This document shows, piece by piece, positions 55,923 to 64,000 of a stretch of DNA of 64,000 bases. Source of the DNA: Paenibacillus sp. FSL H7-0326 (GTDB taxonomy: Bacteria > Bacillota > Bacilli > Paenibacillales > Paenibacillaceae); contig NZ_MPVN01000001.1 in the NCBI RefSeq assembly GCF_001955535.1, forward strand, positions 1,178,001-1,242,000, given 5' to 3'. The position numbers and the translations under genes are program-made. Within the stretch, counting starts at the first letter, position 1; each line of letters opens with the position of its first letter. The notes under the pieces were generated by a model. It was not told where the DNA came from. It was given only the letters and a program-made list of their open reading frames with translations, and did not search any database.

Positions 55923-56957
55923 TTACTCTGCAGGAATTGTAATTTCACCGCTAATAATTTTTTCTTTGTATTCGTCAACCAGCTCAAGTACATCCGCTGG
56001 TACGTTTGCTGTAGAAGTCTCAGCTACGCCAACACCGTTAGCAGCCAGATCCAATACTTCTAATCCTGGTTCAAAAGTTCCGTTAATCACTTCTAGAGAT
56101 ACCTTCTTAACGGCTTCGTCTACTTTCTTGATCATAGAAGTCAGGGTAATCTCATCACCGAACTCAAGAGACTGGTCTTTGTCTACACCGATAACCCAAA
56201 CATCTTGTCCGGAATCTTTACGTGACTTCGCTTCGTTAAATACGCCTGTTCCTGTTGCGCCTGATGCATGGAAGATAATATCTACACCTTCATTGTACAT
56301 CGTTGCAGCGGCTGTTTTACCCAGGTCAGGCTTGTCAAATGCACCTGTATAGTTAGGAACGAACTGTGCATCCGGATTTACTGCCTTTACGCCTTCTCTA
56401 AATCCAATTTCGAACTTTTTGATCAGCGGGCTTTCCATTCCACCGACAAAACCAACCTTGTTTGTTTTCGTCATTTTACCTGCAATAACACCAACAAGGA
56501 AAGAACCTTGGTCTTCAGCGAACATTACAGATTTGACGTTTGGAGCATCGACTTCACTGTCAATAATTGCAAGCTTAGCTTCAGGGTTCTGTTCAGCGAC
56601 TGTCTTGATTGCTTCAGCCAGCTGGAATCCAATTCCCCAAGTCAAAGAGTACTGGTCCTTAACAAATGTATTCAAGTTTGTGTTGTAATCTGCATCGGAT
56701 TTACTTTGAAGATATTTAACATCTGCGCCTGTTTCTTCTTTAACTGCCTCAAGTGCTTCCCAAGCAGATTGGTTGAAAGATTTATCGTTTACACCGCCGA
56801 CGTCAGTAACCATTCCGATTTTTGCAGAGGATTCAGCTGCGCTGCCGCCTCCCTCACCGCTGCCTTGAGAGCTGCTGTCATTGTCATTGCCGCATCCAGC
56901 TAGAGCAACGGAAGCTGCAAGAATCATGCTTAAAGACAAACTTAGTACTTTCTTCAT
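55923..56957 (-). CDS. nupN: BMP-family nucleoside-binding lipoprotein
   Basis: A 344-residue lipoprotein. The signal ends in LAGCGN (Cys22), then a Ser/Gly/Glu linker, then a periplasmic-binding fold with GMVTDVGGVNDKSFNQSAWEAL, DSEVDAPNVKSVMFAEDQGSFLVG and GKAKVGFVGGM-like repeats. It binds the nucleoside outside the membrane and is first in the nupNOPQ operon. GGGGGA precedes the ATG. Confidence 0.92.
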   Translation of the reverse strand: MKKVLSLSLSMILAASVALAGCGNDNDSSSQGSGEGGGSAAESSAKIGMVTDVGGVNDKSFNQSAWEALEAVKEETGADVKYLQSKSDADYNTNLNTFVKDQYSLTWGIGFQLAEAIKTVAEQNPEAKLAIIDSEVDAPNVKSVMFAEDQGSFLVGVIAGKMTKTNKVGFVGGMESPLIKKFEIGFREGVKAVNPDAQFVPNYTGAFDKPDLGKTAAATMYNEGVDIIFHASGATGTGVFNEAKSRKDSGQDVWVIGVDKDQSLEFGDEITLTSMIKKVDEAVKKVSLEVINGTFEPGLEVLDLAANGVGVAETSTANVPADVLELVDEYKEKIISGEITIPAE

Positions 56958-57350
56958 CTTGGAATTGTTCCCCCTTAAAATATTCCCTATCTGATATCAT
57001 ACTTTGTTCTTCAGATTTACGGATTATACACTTGTCCGATCAATCATTATCTATAAGTACAAATCAATAGGACTGTCCTACTAGAGGTGATTATACAATC
57101 AACCCATGTTAAAATCCAGCACTTTCATGACTTAATTTTTAGTTTTTTTAAGAATGTTCATAATTGTAAGCGCTTTATCGTTTATAATTGACATGTTCAG
57201 GTTGATTATATGTCATATATTATAACATTAAATTCACATCTGAATAAGAATTCCGCTTTTTCATTTGCATTATTTGTAATATGTAACTCTGATTTCATTA
57301 CCCTTTTTTAAGGCTAGAGACCCAGCAAGCCCCTTAACTTTATTTATTCC
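56958..57350 (-). promoter_or_regulatory. Upstream region of nupN with a cre-like site
   Basis: A 390-base AT-rich gap. TTGTAAGCGCTTTAT (about 57164-57178) resembles the CcpA cre core TGWAARCGYTWNCW at most positions. A TATAAT lies near 57091 on the minus strand, without a good -35. Catabolite control of nucleoside uptake is plausible. I see no purine riboswitch. Confidence 0.45.
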
Positions 57351-57352
57351 CC

Positions 57353-57384
57353 ATAAAAAAGCCGCCTATGCGGCGGCTCTTATC
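57353..57384 (-). terminator. Terminator after rplT
   Basis: AGAGCCGCC and GGCGGCT arms around GCATA, followed by TTTTTT on the minus strand. Confidence 0.92.
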
Positions 57385-57395
57385 ACTTAAAGAAA

Positions 57396-57755
57396 TTAAG
57401 CATTAATCTTTTCTTTAGCTACAACAGCCAAAGAGTTAAATGCATTAATATCGTTTACTGCAAGATCAGCAAGCATTTTACGGTTCATGTCCACTCCAGC
57501 GAGTTTCAAACCGTGCATGAATTTGTTGTAAGACAATCCGTTCATGCGAGCTGCTGCGTTAATACGAACGATCCACAATTTGCGGAAGTTACGTTTTGTC
57601 TGACGACGGTCACGGTATGCATATACCATGGATTTCATAACTTGTTCGTTAGCTGTTTTGAAGATACGGTGTTTAGAACCGAAATAACCTTTAGCAAGTT
57701 TCAATACTTTTTTATGACGACGACGAACAACGAATCCGCCTTTTACTCTTGCCAT
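57396..57755 (-). CDS. rplT: 50S ribosomal protein L20
   Basis: A 119-residue L20. The basic start [25 protein letters not shown] and [24 protein letters not shown] core are the family marks. It binds 23S rRNA early in assembly and also its own operon leader. Start ATG has GGGAGG 8 bases upstream. Confidence 0.98.
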   Translation of the reverse strand: MARVKGGFVVRRRHKKVLKLAKGYFGSKHRIFKTANEQVMKSMVYAYRDRRQTKRNFRKLWIVRINAAARMNGLSYNKFMHGLKLAGVDMNRKMLADLAVNDINAFNSLAVVAKEKINA

Positions 57756-57796
57756 ATCAAAGACCTCCCAGAGAATATATGTTAGTAATCAGTGGA

Positions 57797-57997
57797 CTAT
57801 TTCAGGTTAGCCAAACCTTGTTTCAGACGCTTAACGTCACCAGGTGCCATAACCGGGCTGCCTGCAAGAACACGCTTAGTGCGTTTCGATTTATGGGAAA
57901 GCAAATGGTTTCTGTATGCTTTGTAACGTTTCACTTTACCAGTACCAGTAACTTTGAAACGACCCTTCAGGCTGCTGTGAGTTTTCATTTTAGGCAT
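57797..57997 (-). CDS. rpmI: 50S ribosomal protein L35
   Basis: A 66-residue L35: PKMKTHSSLKGRFKVTGTGKVKR, then HLLSHKSKRTKR. Standard length. It lies between infC and rplT in the usual order and is probably cotranscribed. Confidence 0.98.
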   Translation of the reverse strand: MPKMKTHSSLKGRFKVTGTGKVKRYKAYRNHLLSHKSKRTKRVLAGSPVMAPGDVKRLKQGLANLK

Positions 57998-58027
57998 TGT
58001 GTATTTCCTCCTCCAAGTTTATCTGGC

Positions 58028-58537
58028 TCAAGATTTAGGAGCCAAAATCATAATCATGCTACGGCCTTCAAGTTTAGGTTGACGTTCGATGCTGCTGAGT
58101 TCAGCAACTTCCACTTTCACGCGTTCCAAGATCTTCTGACCGATATCCGCATGGGCGATTTCACGTCCACGGAAGCGGACGGAGCACTTCACTTTGTCGC
58201 CATCCTTCAAGAACTTGATGACATTGCGAAGCTTGGTTTGGTAGTCATGTTCCTCGATATTCGAACGGAACCACACTTCCTTGATGTCCACAACCTTTTG
58301 ATTCTTACGTGCTTCTTTTTCTTTCTTTTGCTGTTCGTAACGGAACTTACCGTAATCCATAATACGGCACACTGGCGGTTTAGCCTGCGGAGCCACGTTA
58401 ACCAGGTCAAGATTAAGATCTGCAGCCATCTGCAATGCTTCGCGTATAGGCTTGATGCCGATCTGCTCTCCTTCAGCTCCGACCAAACGAACTTCCTTCG
58501 ACCGAATTTCATCATTAATCATGTGTTCTTTACTAAT
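58028..58537 (-). CDS. infC: Translation initiation factor IF-3, ATT start
   Basis: A 169-residue IF-3. N-terminal domain with INDEIRSKEVRLVGAEGEQIG, linker, and C-terminal domain with KCSVRFRGREIAHADIG. The likely start is ATT (58535-58537), five codons before the first ATG: GGAGGTGG lies 9 bases before the ATT, whereas the ATG has no site. A rare AUU start is typical of infC and lets IF-3 limit its own translation. B. subtilis infC starts with the same ATT-AGY-AAA. Confidence 0.93.
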   Translation of the reverse strand: MSKEHMINDEIRSKEVRLVGAEGEQIGIKPIREALQMAADLNLDLVNVAPQAKPPVCRIMDYGKFRYEQQKKEKEARKNQKVVDIKEVWFRSNIEEHDYQTKLRNVIKFLKDGDKVKCSVRFRGREIAHADIGQKILERVKVEVAELSSIERQPKLEGRSMIMILAPKS

Positions 58538-58743
58538 AACTGTCCACCTCCAGATCGTTATCGATAATCCCTATACAGATAAAAAATAAAGGGATGCCGG
58601 TACGCTACCGACATCCCTGAACAATCAACAATTCTTCATGAAATTCATTCACAAATCATTGGATCGTTACCAGTCAGCTTAATGCCGATCAGGTGAGAAG
58701 TCGGACCTTCTACTTTTGAATCCATATTCCAGAAACAATCACC
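58538..58743 (-). promoter_or_regulatory. L20 leader with attenuator before infC
   Basis: A 200-base leader. A terminator of AGGGATGTCGGTAGC and GCATCCCT-type arms (AGGGATGTCGG/CCGGCATCCCT, 58590-58618) is followed by TTATTTTTT, well before infC. An upstream segment, GGTCCGACTTCTCACC, resembles the L20-binding leader of bacilli. L20 binding is known to favour premature termination. Confidence 0.85.
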
Positions 58744-58749
58744 TAAACA

Positions 58750-58778
58750 ATAATACATGTTCATAACTGTTTTGTCAA
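58750..58778 (-). promoter_or_regulatory. Sigma-A promoter of infC-rpmI-rplT
   Basis: TTGACA (58773-58778), a 17-base spacer and TATTAT (58750-58755) on the minus strand. Close to the consensus. It lies just after the end of the upstream glycosyltransferase gene. Confidence 0.92.
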
Positions 58779-58792
58779 CAGCTACATAAAAT

Positions 58793-60031
58793 TTATCCTT
58801 GTTTACTCTGAACCTCTTCCAATCGAACGACACGTGTATGCTTCGTGTGGCTCCATTGCTTATTGTTCTGGGTAAAGAAGGCGTACAGCGTAATTGGATA
58901 CCACGATAATAGATAAATCGGGAACAAGATAAGTGAAGTGTACACTTTCTTGAAGCGCACCTTCTCCAGAGCTAGAGACAACAGGAACGTCACGACGTTT
59001 GCCGCAATAGCAAGGAATCCAACCCATAACGGCAGGTAACCGTAAATATTAGTAATGTTCGGTCCATTGAACAAAATAATATCTACGAAGCTGATTGCTG
59101 TCATGATGAAGGTCAGCAATACCACATAGACGTTAGCACTGTATACGGCAAGGTCAAATTTCACCAAGCTGCCTTGCTTGATACTTTTCCAGATCAATGG
59201 GAAGAAGTATCTTCTGGCTACCGTAAAGTGTCCCTGCATCCAGCGTAGACGTTGTCTTGCCGACGCTTTAAAAGATAAAGGCTTCTCATCAAACACCTTA
59301 GCATCATAGTTAAACACCGGATATACATCACGATCTACAGCACGCATCGTAAACTCCAGATCCTCAACCAGAGACGTAGCTCCCCAGCCCATGTCTTTGA
59401 GCAGCTTGCTCTCAAAACACATCCCTGTTCCGCCAAGGAAGTTAGCCATATTGAGATTATGACGGGAGAGCTGCCACAAGCGGTTAATGTACCAGTAGGA
59501 AATACCATAAGCCGCTGTGATCCAGGAATCCTCAGGATTCTTCGTATCGATATAGCCTTGAATGACTTTAGCTCCTCTGTTCAGGTCATTGTTCATTTCC
59601 TGAAGGAAGTTCTTCGCAGCCAGATTGTCAGCATCAAACATAACAACGGCATCATATTGCTTCGGCATGCTCCAGAGCTCTTTAAGCATCCATTCAATTG
59701 CATAACCTTTACCGCGCTGATCGGCATTTGTTCTTACACAAGCATTCATACCATGTGCCCGAACGATCTCAGCCGTATTATCTGTACAATTATCACAAAT
59801 GACAAATACGTCGTACAATTCTTTGGGATAATCCAGTTTCTTTAAATTTTCCAGCAAAGCTCCAATGACTTCTGCCTCATTATGAGCAGCAACCAATACA
59901 GCAAAAGACTTGTTCGGCGGAAACTGTTGTTTCTTCTTCTTCTTAATCAAGCCGAACAGAGAAAAACCAAACTGATACACAGCTAGGAACGCCAAGATCA
60001 CTTGAAACGTTACAAATATCGCATTAAACAT
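58793..60031 (-). CDS. Processive GT2 glycosyltransferase (membrane)
   Basis: A 412-residue family 2 enzyme. One N-terminal membrane segment, then the catalytic domain: VLVAAHNEAEVIG, VICDNCTDNTAEIV, VMFDADN (D-x-D), GGTGMCFES, EDLEFTMRA and QRLRWMQGH (the QxxRW of processive enzymes), then about three to four membrane segments. It resembles poly-N-acetylglucosamine and hyaluronan-type synthases, but the sugar is not clear. It may make a cell-surface polysaccharide. A GAGGGGG site precedes the ATG by 13 bases. Confidence 0.83.
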   Translation of the reverse strand: MFNAIFVTFQVILAFLAVYQFGFSLFGLIKKKKKQQFPPNKSFAVLVAAHNEAEVIGALLENLKKLDYPKELYDVFVICDNCTDNTAEIVRAHGMNACVRTNADQRGKGYAIEWMLKELWSMPKQYDAVVMFDADNLAAKNFLQEMNNDLNRGAKVIQGYIDTKNPEDSWITAAYGISYWYINRLWQLSRHNLNMANFLGGTGMCFESKLLKDMGWGATSLVEDLEFTMRAVDRDVYPVFNYDAKVFDEKPLSFKASARQRLRWMQGHFTVARRYFFPLIWKSIKQGSLVKFDLAVYSANVYVVLLTFIMTAISFVDIILFNGPNITNIYGYLPLWVGFLAIAANVVTFLLSLALEKVRFKKVYTSLILFPIYLLSWYPITLYAFFTQNNKQWSHTKHTRVVRLEEVQSKQG

Positions 60032-60652
60032 TTGTTCTCTGCTACCCCCTCTTTAAATGTGAGCATCTCTTTTTTTTAACACACATTTCTTTTTAAAAAT
60101 TAATGACCCTTTTTTGTTTCGTTTTTATCTTTGCCACTTATTCTTTACTGCCTACTCGATTTTGTATGCTTTCTTTAATTTTGTCAAAATCGCCAAAAGT
60201 CATCTTCGAGCGAAGAAAACGTTCTTTTGGACTGATTTCCTGACAGAAACTACGGTAAGGCTTTCTTTCACAGCAGTTTGTTCTTATTTTCATCCATTTT
60301 CACGATTTTTATTTGGATGCTCTCTTTATTTCTTCTGTTTATTAGCAAGCATACACGTTGAAATTCCATAAAGAGGACAAACTTCTATATCTTAAACGGA
60401 TCAAAGAACAAAAAAGTTTGAGTATTTAAAACTCAATTTTTTTTAAACCATCTCAAGCAGCTTGAATCATTTTATATTTTTTTGAACCTCAAAGTCAAAA
60501 CTTCCGTTTTTTTGTATAATACACATGGGTTATTCTTGATAAGGACATGATTAAAAAATATGATAAACTTAGGTTTACACGGGGCATGTCGGTAAATTAC
60601 CAGCCTGCTGACTCCTATGTGGACAGTAGTACATCAAGCAGGGGGACTTATA
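60032..60652. other. AT-rich intergenic region with divergent promoters
   Basis: A 620-base gap with low-complexity runs. On the minus strand TTGACT at 60492-60497 with TAAAAT 17 bases on (60469-60474) is a possible promoter of the glycosyltransferase, giving a 430-base leader. On the plus strand TATAAT (60515-60520) fits the PAP2 gene. A plus-strand frame of 85 codons at 60114-60371 is not credible. No structured RNA recognised. Confidence 0.4.
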
Positions 60653-61180
60653 ATGGACCGTCTTTTCGTACGACTTCAGGCGATGGAGCAAAAAATTTTC
60701 ATATGGATTAACGGACGTCTACATAACCGTTTTCTCAATTTCTGGCTCTATTATCTAACTCACCTCGGTGGAGCCACCTTTACGATCACAGCTTCCTTGT
60801 TCATCGGCTTTATCGCACCCGAACCCTGGGGATCAGCCGGTTACATGGCATTCACCGCACTGGCTATAAGTCATATTCCAGTTGCTGCGGCGAAGAAGCT
60901 GTATCCGAGAATCAGACCATATTTAGCCATGCCGGAAACGAATACGTTTCGCAATCCATTATCCGATCATTCATTTCCATCAGGTCATACAACGGCAATC
61001 TTTTCTGTAACGATGCCTTTTATGTTTACGTTTCCTGAAGTGACCATCTTGTTGCTTCCTGTCGCTTGCATCGTCGGTTTTTCCCGAATTTACTTAGGGC
61101 TGCATTATCCTTCTGATGTCCTAGCCGGGGCAATCATTGGTACTTCTGTCGCATTTGGCACAGTTGCATTGTGGCCCTAA
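60653..61180 (+). CDS. PAP2-family membrane phosphatase
   Basis: A 175-residue PAP2 protein with about five membrane segments. All three motifs are present: KKLYPRIRP, PSGH in DHSFPSGHTTA, and SRIYLGLHYPSDVLAG. It dephosphorylates a lipid phosphate such as undecaprenyl pyrophosphate or phosphatidic acid. ATG 60653 is used because GGGGGAC is 7 bases upstream. Paired with an UgtP-like gene 53 bases on. Confidence 0.9.
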   Translation: MDRLFVRLQAMEQKIFIWINGRLHNRFLNFWLYYLTHLGGATFTITASLFIGFIAPEPWGSAGYMAFTALAISHIPVAAAKKLYPRIRPYLAMPETNTFRNPLSDHSFPSGHTTAIFSVTMPFMFTFPEVTILLLPVACIVGFSRIYLGLHYPSDVLAGAIIGTSVAFGTVALWP

Positions 61181-61233
61181 CCTAGAGTATCTTTGAATGA
61201 CAGAAATCAGAGCAAGGAACAGGTGAACAGAGA

Positions 61234-62367
61234 GTGAGTAAAAAAAGAGTGTTGTTATTATCTGAAGGATTCGGAGCTGGACATACTCAAGCCGCATACG
61301 CACTCTCGAGCAGTTTAAGAAAACTCTCATCTGATGTGCAGACGAAAGTGCTTGAACTTGGGAGTTTTCTTAATCCCCATGTTGCTCCACTGATCATAAA
61401 TGCATACAAAAAAACCGTAACTAATCAACCCAGGCTCGTCGCACTAATGTATAAGAGTCAGTACAAGAAACCGATCAACCGTTTTACGACTCTTGCTCTT
61501 CACAGGCTGTTCTATACACATACTCGAAGCATCATACGGCAGTTAAAACCGGATATCATCGTATGCACCCATCCCATTCCCAGCGCAGTCATAGCCAGAT
61601 TGAAGAGATTGGGATTACAGGTGCCGTTATGTACCGTCATAACTGATTACGATGTACACGGAACCTGGATTAGTCCCGAGGTGAATCGGTATTTGGTTTC
61701 TACTACAGATGTAAAGGACAAGCTGACCCAGCGGGGTGTTACTCTCGAGAAGATCCAAGTAACCGGGATCCCGGTGCATCCTAATTTTTGGGAGCATCCA
61801 AGCCATGATGAAATTAGACAGAAGTTTAATCTGAAACCGATGCCAACTGTGCTCGTCATGGGCGGAGGCTGGGGACTGATGACGGACGAAATTGTTAACG
61901 AATACTTGGCCAAGTGGCATAAAGATATTCAATTCATTTATGTTCTGGGAAACAACGAGAAATCACGAATTGCCATGGAACAAAGCCCCATTTATCAGCA
62001 GCCGAATATTCATGTAATGGGCTTCACGCGAGAGGTCGACAAGCTAATGGAAGTATCGGATCTTCTTGTAACCAAACCAGGCGGCATGACCTGCTCAGAG
62101 GGTCTGGCCAAAGGCATTCCGATGCTCTTCCATAATCCGCTTCCAGGCCAAGAGCAAGAGAATTGTCAGTATTTCACTGATCTAGGACTCGGAGAGCCCA
62201 TCAGCTCGCTTCAAGTGGTTGAAAAATGGATGAACAAGCTTTTGAATAATTATTCTGATATTGTCCAAAAGCGAGAAAAGCATATTCGGGAAATTGAAAA
62301 GTTCCATCCCATGCAGAGTGCTAGAAGCATTCTTGAATTGGTTGACTCAGAAAGGGTGCCCACATAA
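61234..62367 (+). CDS. UgtP-like glycolipid glycosyltransferase
   Basis: A 377-residue GT28-type enzyme. VLLLSEGFGAGHTQAAYALS is the MGDG-synthase start, and the sugar-nucleotide domain has VMGGGWGLMT, VTKPGGMTCSEGLAKGIPML and PLPGQEQEN. Such enzymes add glucose or galactose to diacylglycerol to make membrane glycolipid or the teichoic-acid anchor. It starts at GTG (61234-61236) after a weak site, close behind PAP2. Confidence 0.86.
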   Translation: MSKKRVLLLSEGFGAGHTQAAYALSSSLRKLSSDVQTKVLELGSFLNPHVAPLIINAYKKTVTNQPRLVALMYKSQYKKPINRFTTLALHRLFYTHTRSIIRQLKPDIIVCTHPIPSAVIARLKRLGLQVPLCTVITDYDVHGTWISPEVNRYLVSTTDVKDKLTQRGVTLEKIQVTGIPVHPNFWEHPSHDEIRQKFNLKPMPTVLVMGGGWGLMTDEIVNEYLAKWHKDIQFIYVLGNNEKSRIAMEQSPIYQQPNIHVMGFTREVDKLMEVSDLLVTKPGGMTCSEGLAKGIPMLFHNPLPGQEQENCQYFTDLGLGEPISSLQVVEKWMNKLLNNYSDIVQKREKHIREIEKFHPMQSARSILELVDSERVPT

Positions 62368-62443
62368 GGCACCTTTTTTATATTTATGAGGACAAGCTAA
62401 AAAAATTACACTATGAATTAATATTCCATTTCATATAACAATA

Positions 62444-62479
62444 TCAAAAAACACCTTCTCTCAAGAAGAAAAGGTGTTT
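62444..62479 (-). terminator. Terminator after trmB
   Basis: AAACACCTTTTCT and GAGAAGGTGTTT arms around TCTTGA, followed by TTTGAT on the minus strand; it could also serve the convergent UgtP-like gene. Confidence 0.85.
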
Positions 62480-62501
62480 AGCAGTAGATCAACTTCATTA
62501 T

Positions 62502-63230
62502 TTATGCAGTTGGTTCCTGATAACGATATTTTTTAAGACGAATCTCTTGATATTCCTTAAGAGCATCTTCACCAATCAATACTTCAACGCGGTGAATATT
62601 CATCCCTTTACCCATGAACTTCTGCTCATACTCCGTCATGACATGCTCCTCATTCAGCCCATCCCGGTGCAAGTTCAAGGAGATGTTAGTCATTTGGAGC
62701 CCATAATCCGCAAACGAATTTAGCGAGAACTCAAACAACGTCTCAGAGTCTGTTTTGAAATGAATTTGACCTTGACTGTTCAGCACTTCCTTATACTTGT
62801 CCAGGAAACGCGGATGCGTCAGACGTCTCCGAGCATGCTTAGACTTTGGCCACGGGTCACTAAAGTTAAGATAGATTCGTTCCACTTCTCCCTGCTCAAA
62901 TACATCCAGGATGTTCTCAATATTAGCAAGAGCCAGCTTCAAATTAGGAGGCGTCTCGATCTCTTCCTCAGCCCAAGCTGTTCTAGCCTTATCGCTGGCA
63001 CGACGAACAAGCTCATCGTACATATCAATACCGATATAATTCACATCTTGATTGCGGTAACTCATTTGACTAATGAACTGTCCTTTACCCATTCCAAACT
63101 CAACGTGGATCGGCTTTCCGTTTCCAAATAAGTCAGCCCATTTGCCTTTATATTCTTCTGGATTTAATATAACCAGATCCGTTTGACTTTCCAGACTTTC
63201 GCGAATCCCTTTTCTGCCGCGTAAACGCAT
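62502..63230 (-). CDS. trmB: tRNA (guanine46-N7)-methyltransferase
   Basis: A 242-residue SAM enzyme. IHVEFGMGKGQFISQMS is the SAM site, YIGIDMYDEL follows, and YLNFSDPWPKSKHARRRLTHPRFL is the tRNA-binding and catalytic hallmark. It makes m7G46 in tRNA. The start ATG follows GGGGGAGAG by 6 bases. Confidence 0.96.
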   Translation of the reverse strand: MRLRGRKGIRESLESQTDLVILNPEEYKGKWADLFGNGKPIHVEFGMGKGQFISQMSYRNQDVNYIGIDMYDELVRRASDKARTAWAEEEIETPPNLKLALANIENILDVFEQGEVERIYLNFSDPWPKSKHARRRLTHPRFLDKYKEVLNSQGQIHFKTDSETLFEFSLNSFADYGLQMTNISLNLHRDGLNEEHVMTEYEQKFMGKGMNIHRVEVLIGEDALKEYQEIRLKKYRYQEPTA

Positions 63231-63335
63231 GTCTCTCCCCCGATTTTTCAGTAAAATGTTCCGGCATTAATTGTGCCTAAATATCGTTCAAATGTAAAGC
63301 CTTTATATACGATTGAAATTGTAACCATTTGAAAA

Positions 63336-63384
63336 GGAAAAAGGAATCGCACGCTGCACATAGAGTGCACAGCACGATCCCTTC
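63336..63384 (-). terminator. Terminator after the small gene at 63413
   Basis: GGGATCGTGCTGTGCA and TGCAGCGTGCGATTCC arms, followed by TTTTTCC on the minus strand. A long, strong stem. Confidence 0.9.
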
Positions 63385-63412
63385 TTCAAATATATTTGGA
63401 ATTGGGGTCCAA

Positions 63413-63610
63413 CTACTTTAACAGTTCATAGTCTACCTTATCTTGGGTGGAAAAATCAAATGTCTTTTCAAAAGCATTTCTTATTTTTTTCTTAGCAATC
63501 GCTTCTACCTGTGGGTTTCCGTTAAATTTAACGCCAGTTAGCGCCAATGCTTCATCTGCAGTAAGCTCGACAGAGATTTTGTGCCCGCCTGATTTTAGAC
63601 TTGAATTCAT
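63413..63610 (-). CDS. Small hypothetical protein
   Basis: A 65-residue protein I do not recognise. It reads MNSSLKSGGHKISVELTADE, LALTGVKFNG, then a basic helix AIAKKKIRNAFEKTF. GAGGTG lies 7 bases before ATG 63610; a GTG 9 bases earlier overlaps that site. It has its own strong terminator, which argues that it is expressed. Confidence 0.6.
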   Translation of the reverse strand: MNSSLKSGGHKISVELTADEALALTGVKFNGNPQVEAIAKKKIRNAFEKTFDFSTQDKVDYELLK

Positions 63611-63910
63611 GTTAATCACCTCACGAATAGTATGGCCGAGACGAAAAAAATGTATGAATTCTGCGAAAAAATAGTGTGTTTTTCAAGGTCTGACCTCAGC
63701 TAAAATATAACATAACTGTGTAATGTTTTGCAAGAGGTAAGCGCTATCTTTTTTGCCCTTTTTATCGAAGTTTTCGCTGTTGTCCTCTACAGGAAAATTC
63801 CCAATTACCAGCGCTTTTTGTTACAATAGAAAAAGTGGAAAAAGGGTTGTGTATCCCTTAGTTTTCATTCACCTGTATTTAGTTTGATGAATCAACAAAG
63901 GAGTTTCCTA

Positions 63911-64000
63911 ATGAATATGCCAGTTTCAACTCCTCCGCTGCTATGGGGAGATAAGCGATTTCACACTTGGAATCATGAGATGCGTGAGCAGTTTGATAAT
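63911..64000 (+). CDS. YtqA-type radical SAM protein, first 30 codons
   Basis: The start of a gene that leaves the window. Its first 30 residues include LLWGDKRFHTWNHEMREQF, which match the N-terminus of YtqA (TIGR01212 radical SAM family). AAAGGAG precedes the ATG by 9 bases. The cluster cysteines lie beyond the edge. Function of YtqA is unclear. Confidence 0.7.
   Translation, partial: MNMPVSTPPLLWGDKRFHTWNHEMREQFDN

Noticed and set aside
58645..58833. 62-codon frame upstream of infC
   Set aside because: It spans the end of the glycosyltransferase gene, the infC promoter and the L20 leader; these explain the sequence.
60114..60371. 85-codon plus frame rich in Phe
   Set aside because: AT-rich random-like composition, no ribosome site and no recognisable features.

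Overview
The window reads as chromosomal DNA of a low-to-mid GC, endospore-forming Firmicute, most likely Paenibacillus or a close relative. Supports are the strong GGAGG ribosome binding sites, Bacillus-type gene neighbourhoods (metI-metC, alaR-alaT, pheS-pheT-zapA-mutS2, infC-rpmI-rplT, nupNOPQ, ilvBHC), sporulation genes (Spo0E-like phosphatase, CotF-like coat proteins, KinA-type kinase), an S-box riboswitch, two T-boxes and an L20 leader. I see no insertion sequence, prophage, CRISPR array or integrase. The taxon is an inference from gene content; no 16S gene is present.

Layout. 1-534 holds the start of mqnC (menaquinone, futalosine route). 688-4314 is a methionine unit, metA-metI-metC, behind a SAM-I riboswitch. 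corA (4719-5654) has its own promoter and a long leader that looks structured. 5739-9640 carries an HRDC-domain protein, a ROK sugar kinase, a MOSC protein and a FEN-type exonuclease. 9764-12842 is a compact run: lipoprotein, CobU-like protein, PduO-type cobalamin adenosyltransferase, RluA-type pseudouridine synthase and an ArsC/Spx-type protein. 12945-18163 holds sporulation-linked genes, alaR-alaT, an MFS transporter, a zinc-ribbon protein and a 26-codon membrane peptide. 18188-28801 is mutS2, a YvlD-like membrane protein, a stand-alone CuA-type cupredoxin lipoprotein, a giant ZapA/coiled-coil fusion, and pheST behind a T-box.

28820-39747 has an ABC-F protein with an attenuator-like leader, an SGNH hydrolase, tRNA-Pro and tRNA-Gly, a GGDEF/EAL protein, an aldolase-like protein and the moxR-DUF58-DUF4129 cluster. 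39875-44574 has leucyl aminopeptidase, a PAS histidine kinase, a zinc-finger protein and a 2-Cys peroxiredoxin next to a PerR-box match. 44681-50984 is branched-chain amino acid synthesis: leuB, then ilvB-ilvH-ilvC behind a T-box, with an opposite-strand aldo-keto reductase between them. 51128-57384 has a GNAT enzyme, a glycine-rich protein with an Sm-like N-terminus and the nupNOPQ nucleoside importer. 57396-64000 has infC-rpmI-rplT behind an L20 leader, a GT2 glycosyltransferase, a PAP2 phosphatase, an UgtP-like glycosyltransferase, trmB and the first codons of a YtqA-type radical SAM protein.

Most of this is core metabolism and translation. The parts I think merit new work are the ZapA/coiled-coil fusion at the zapA locus, the ABC-F leader with competing hairpins, the unassigned corA leader, the lone CuA-domain lipoprotein, the CobU-like protein without the guanylylation motif, and several structured intergenic elements.
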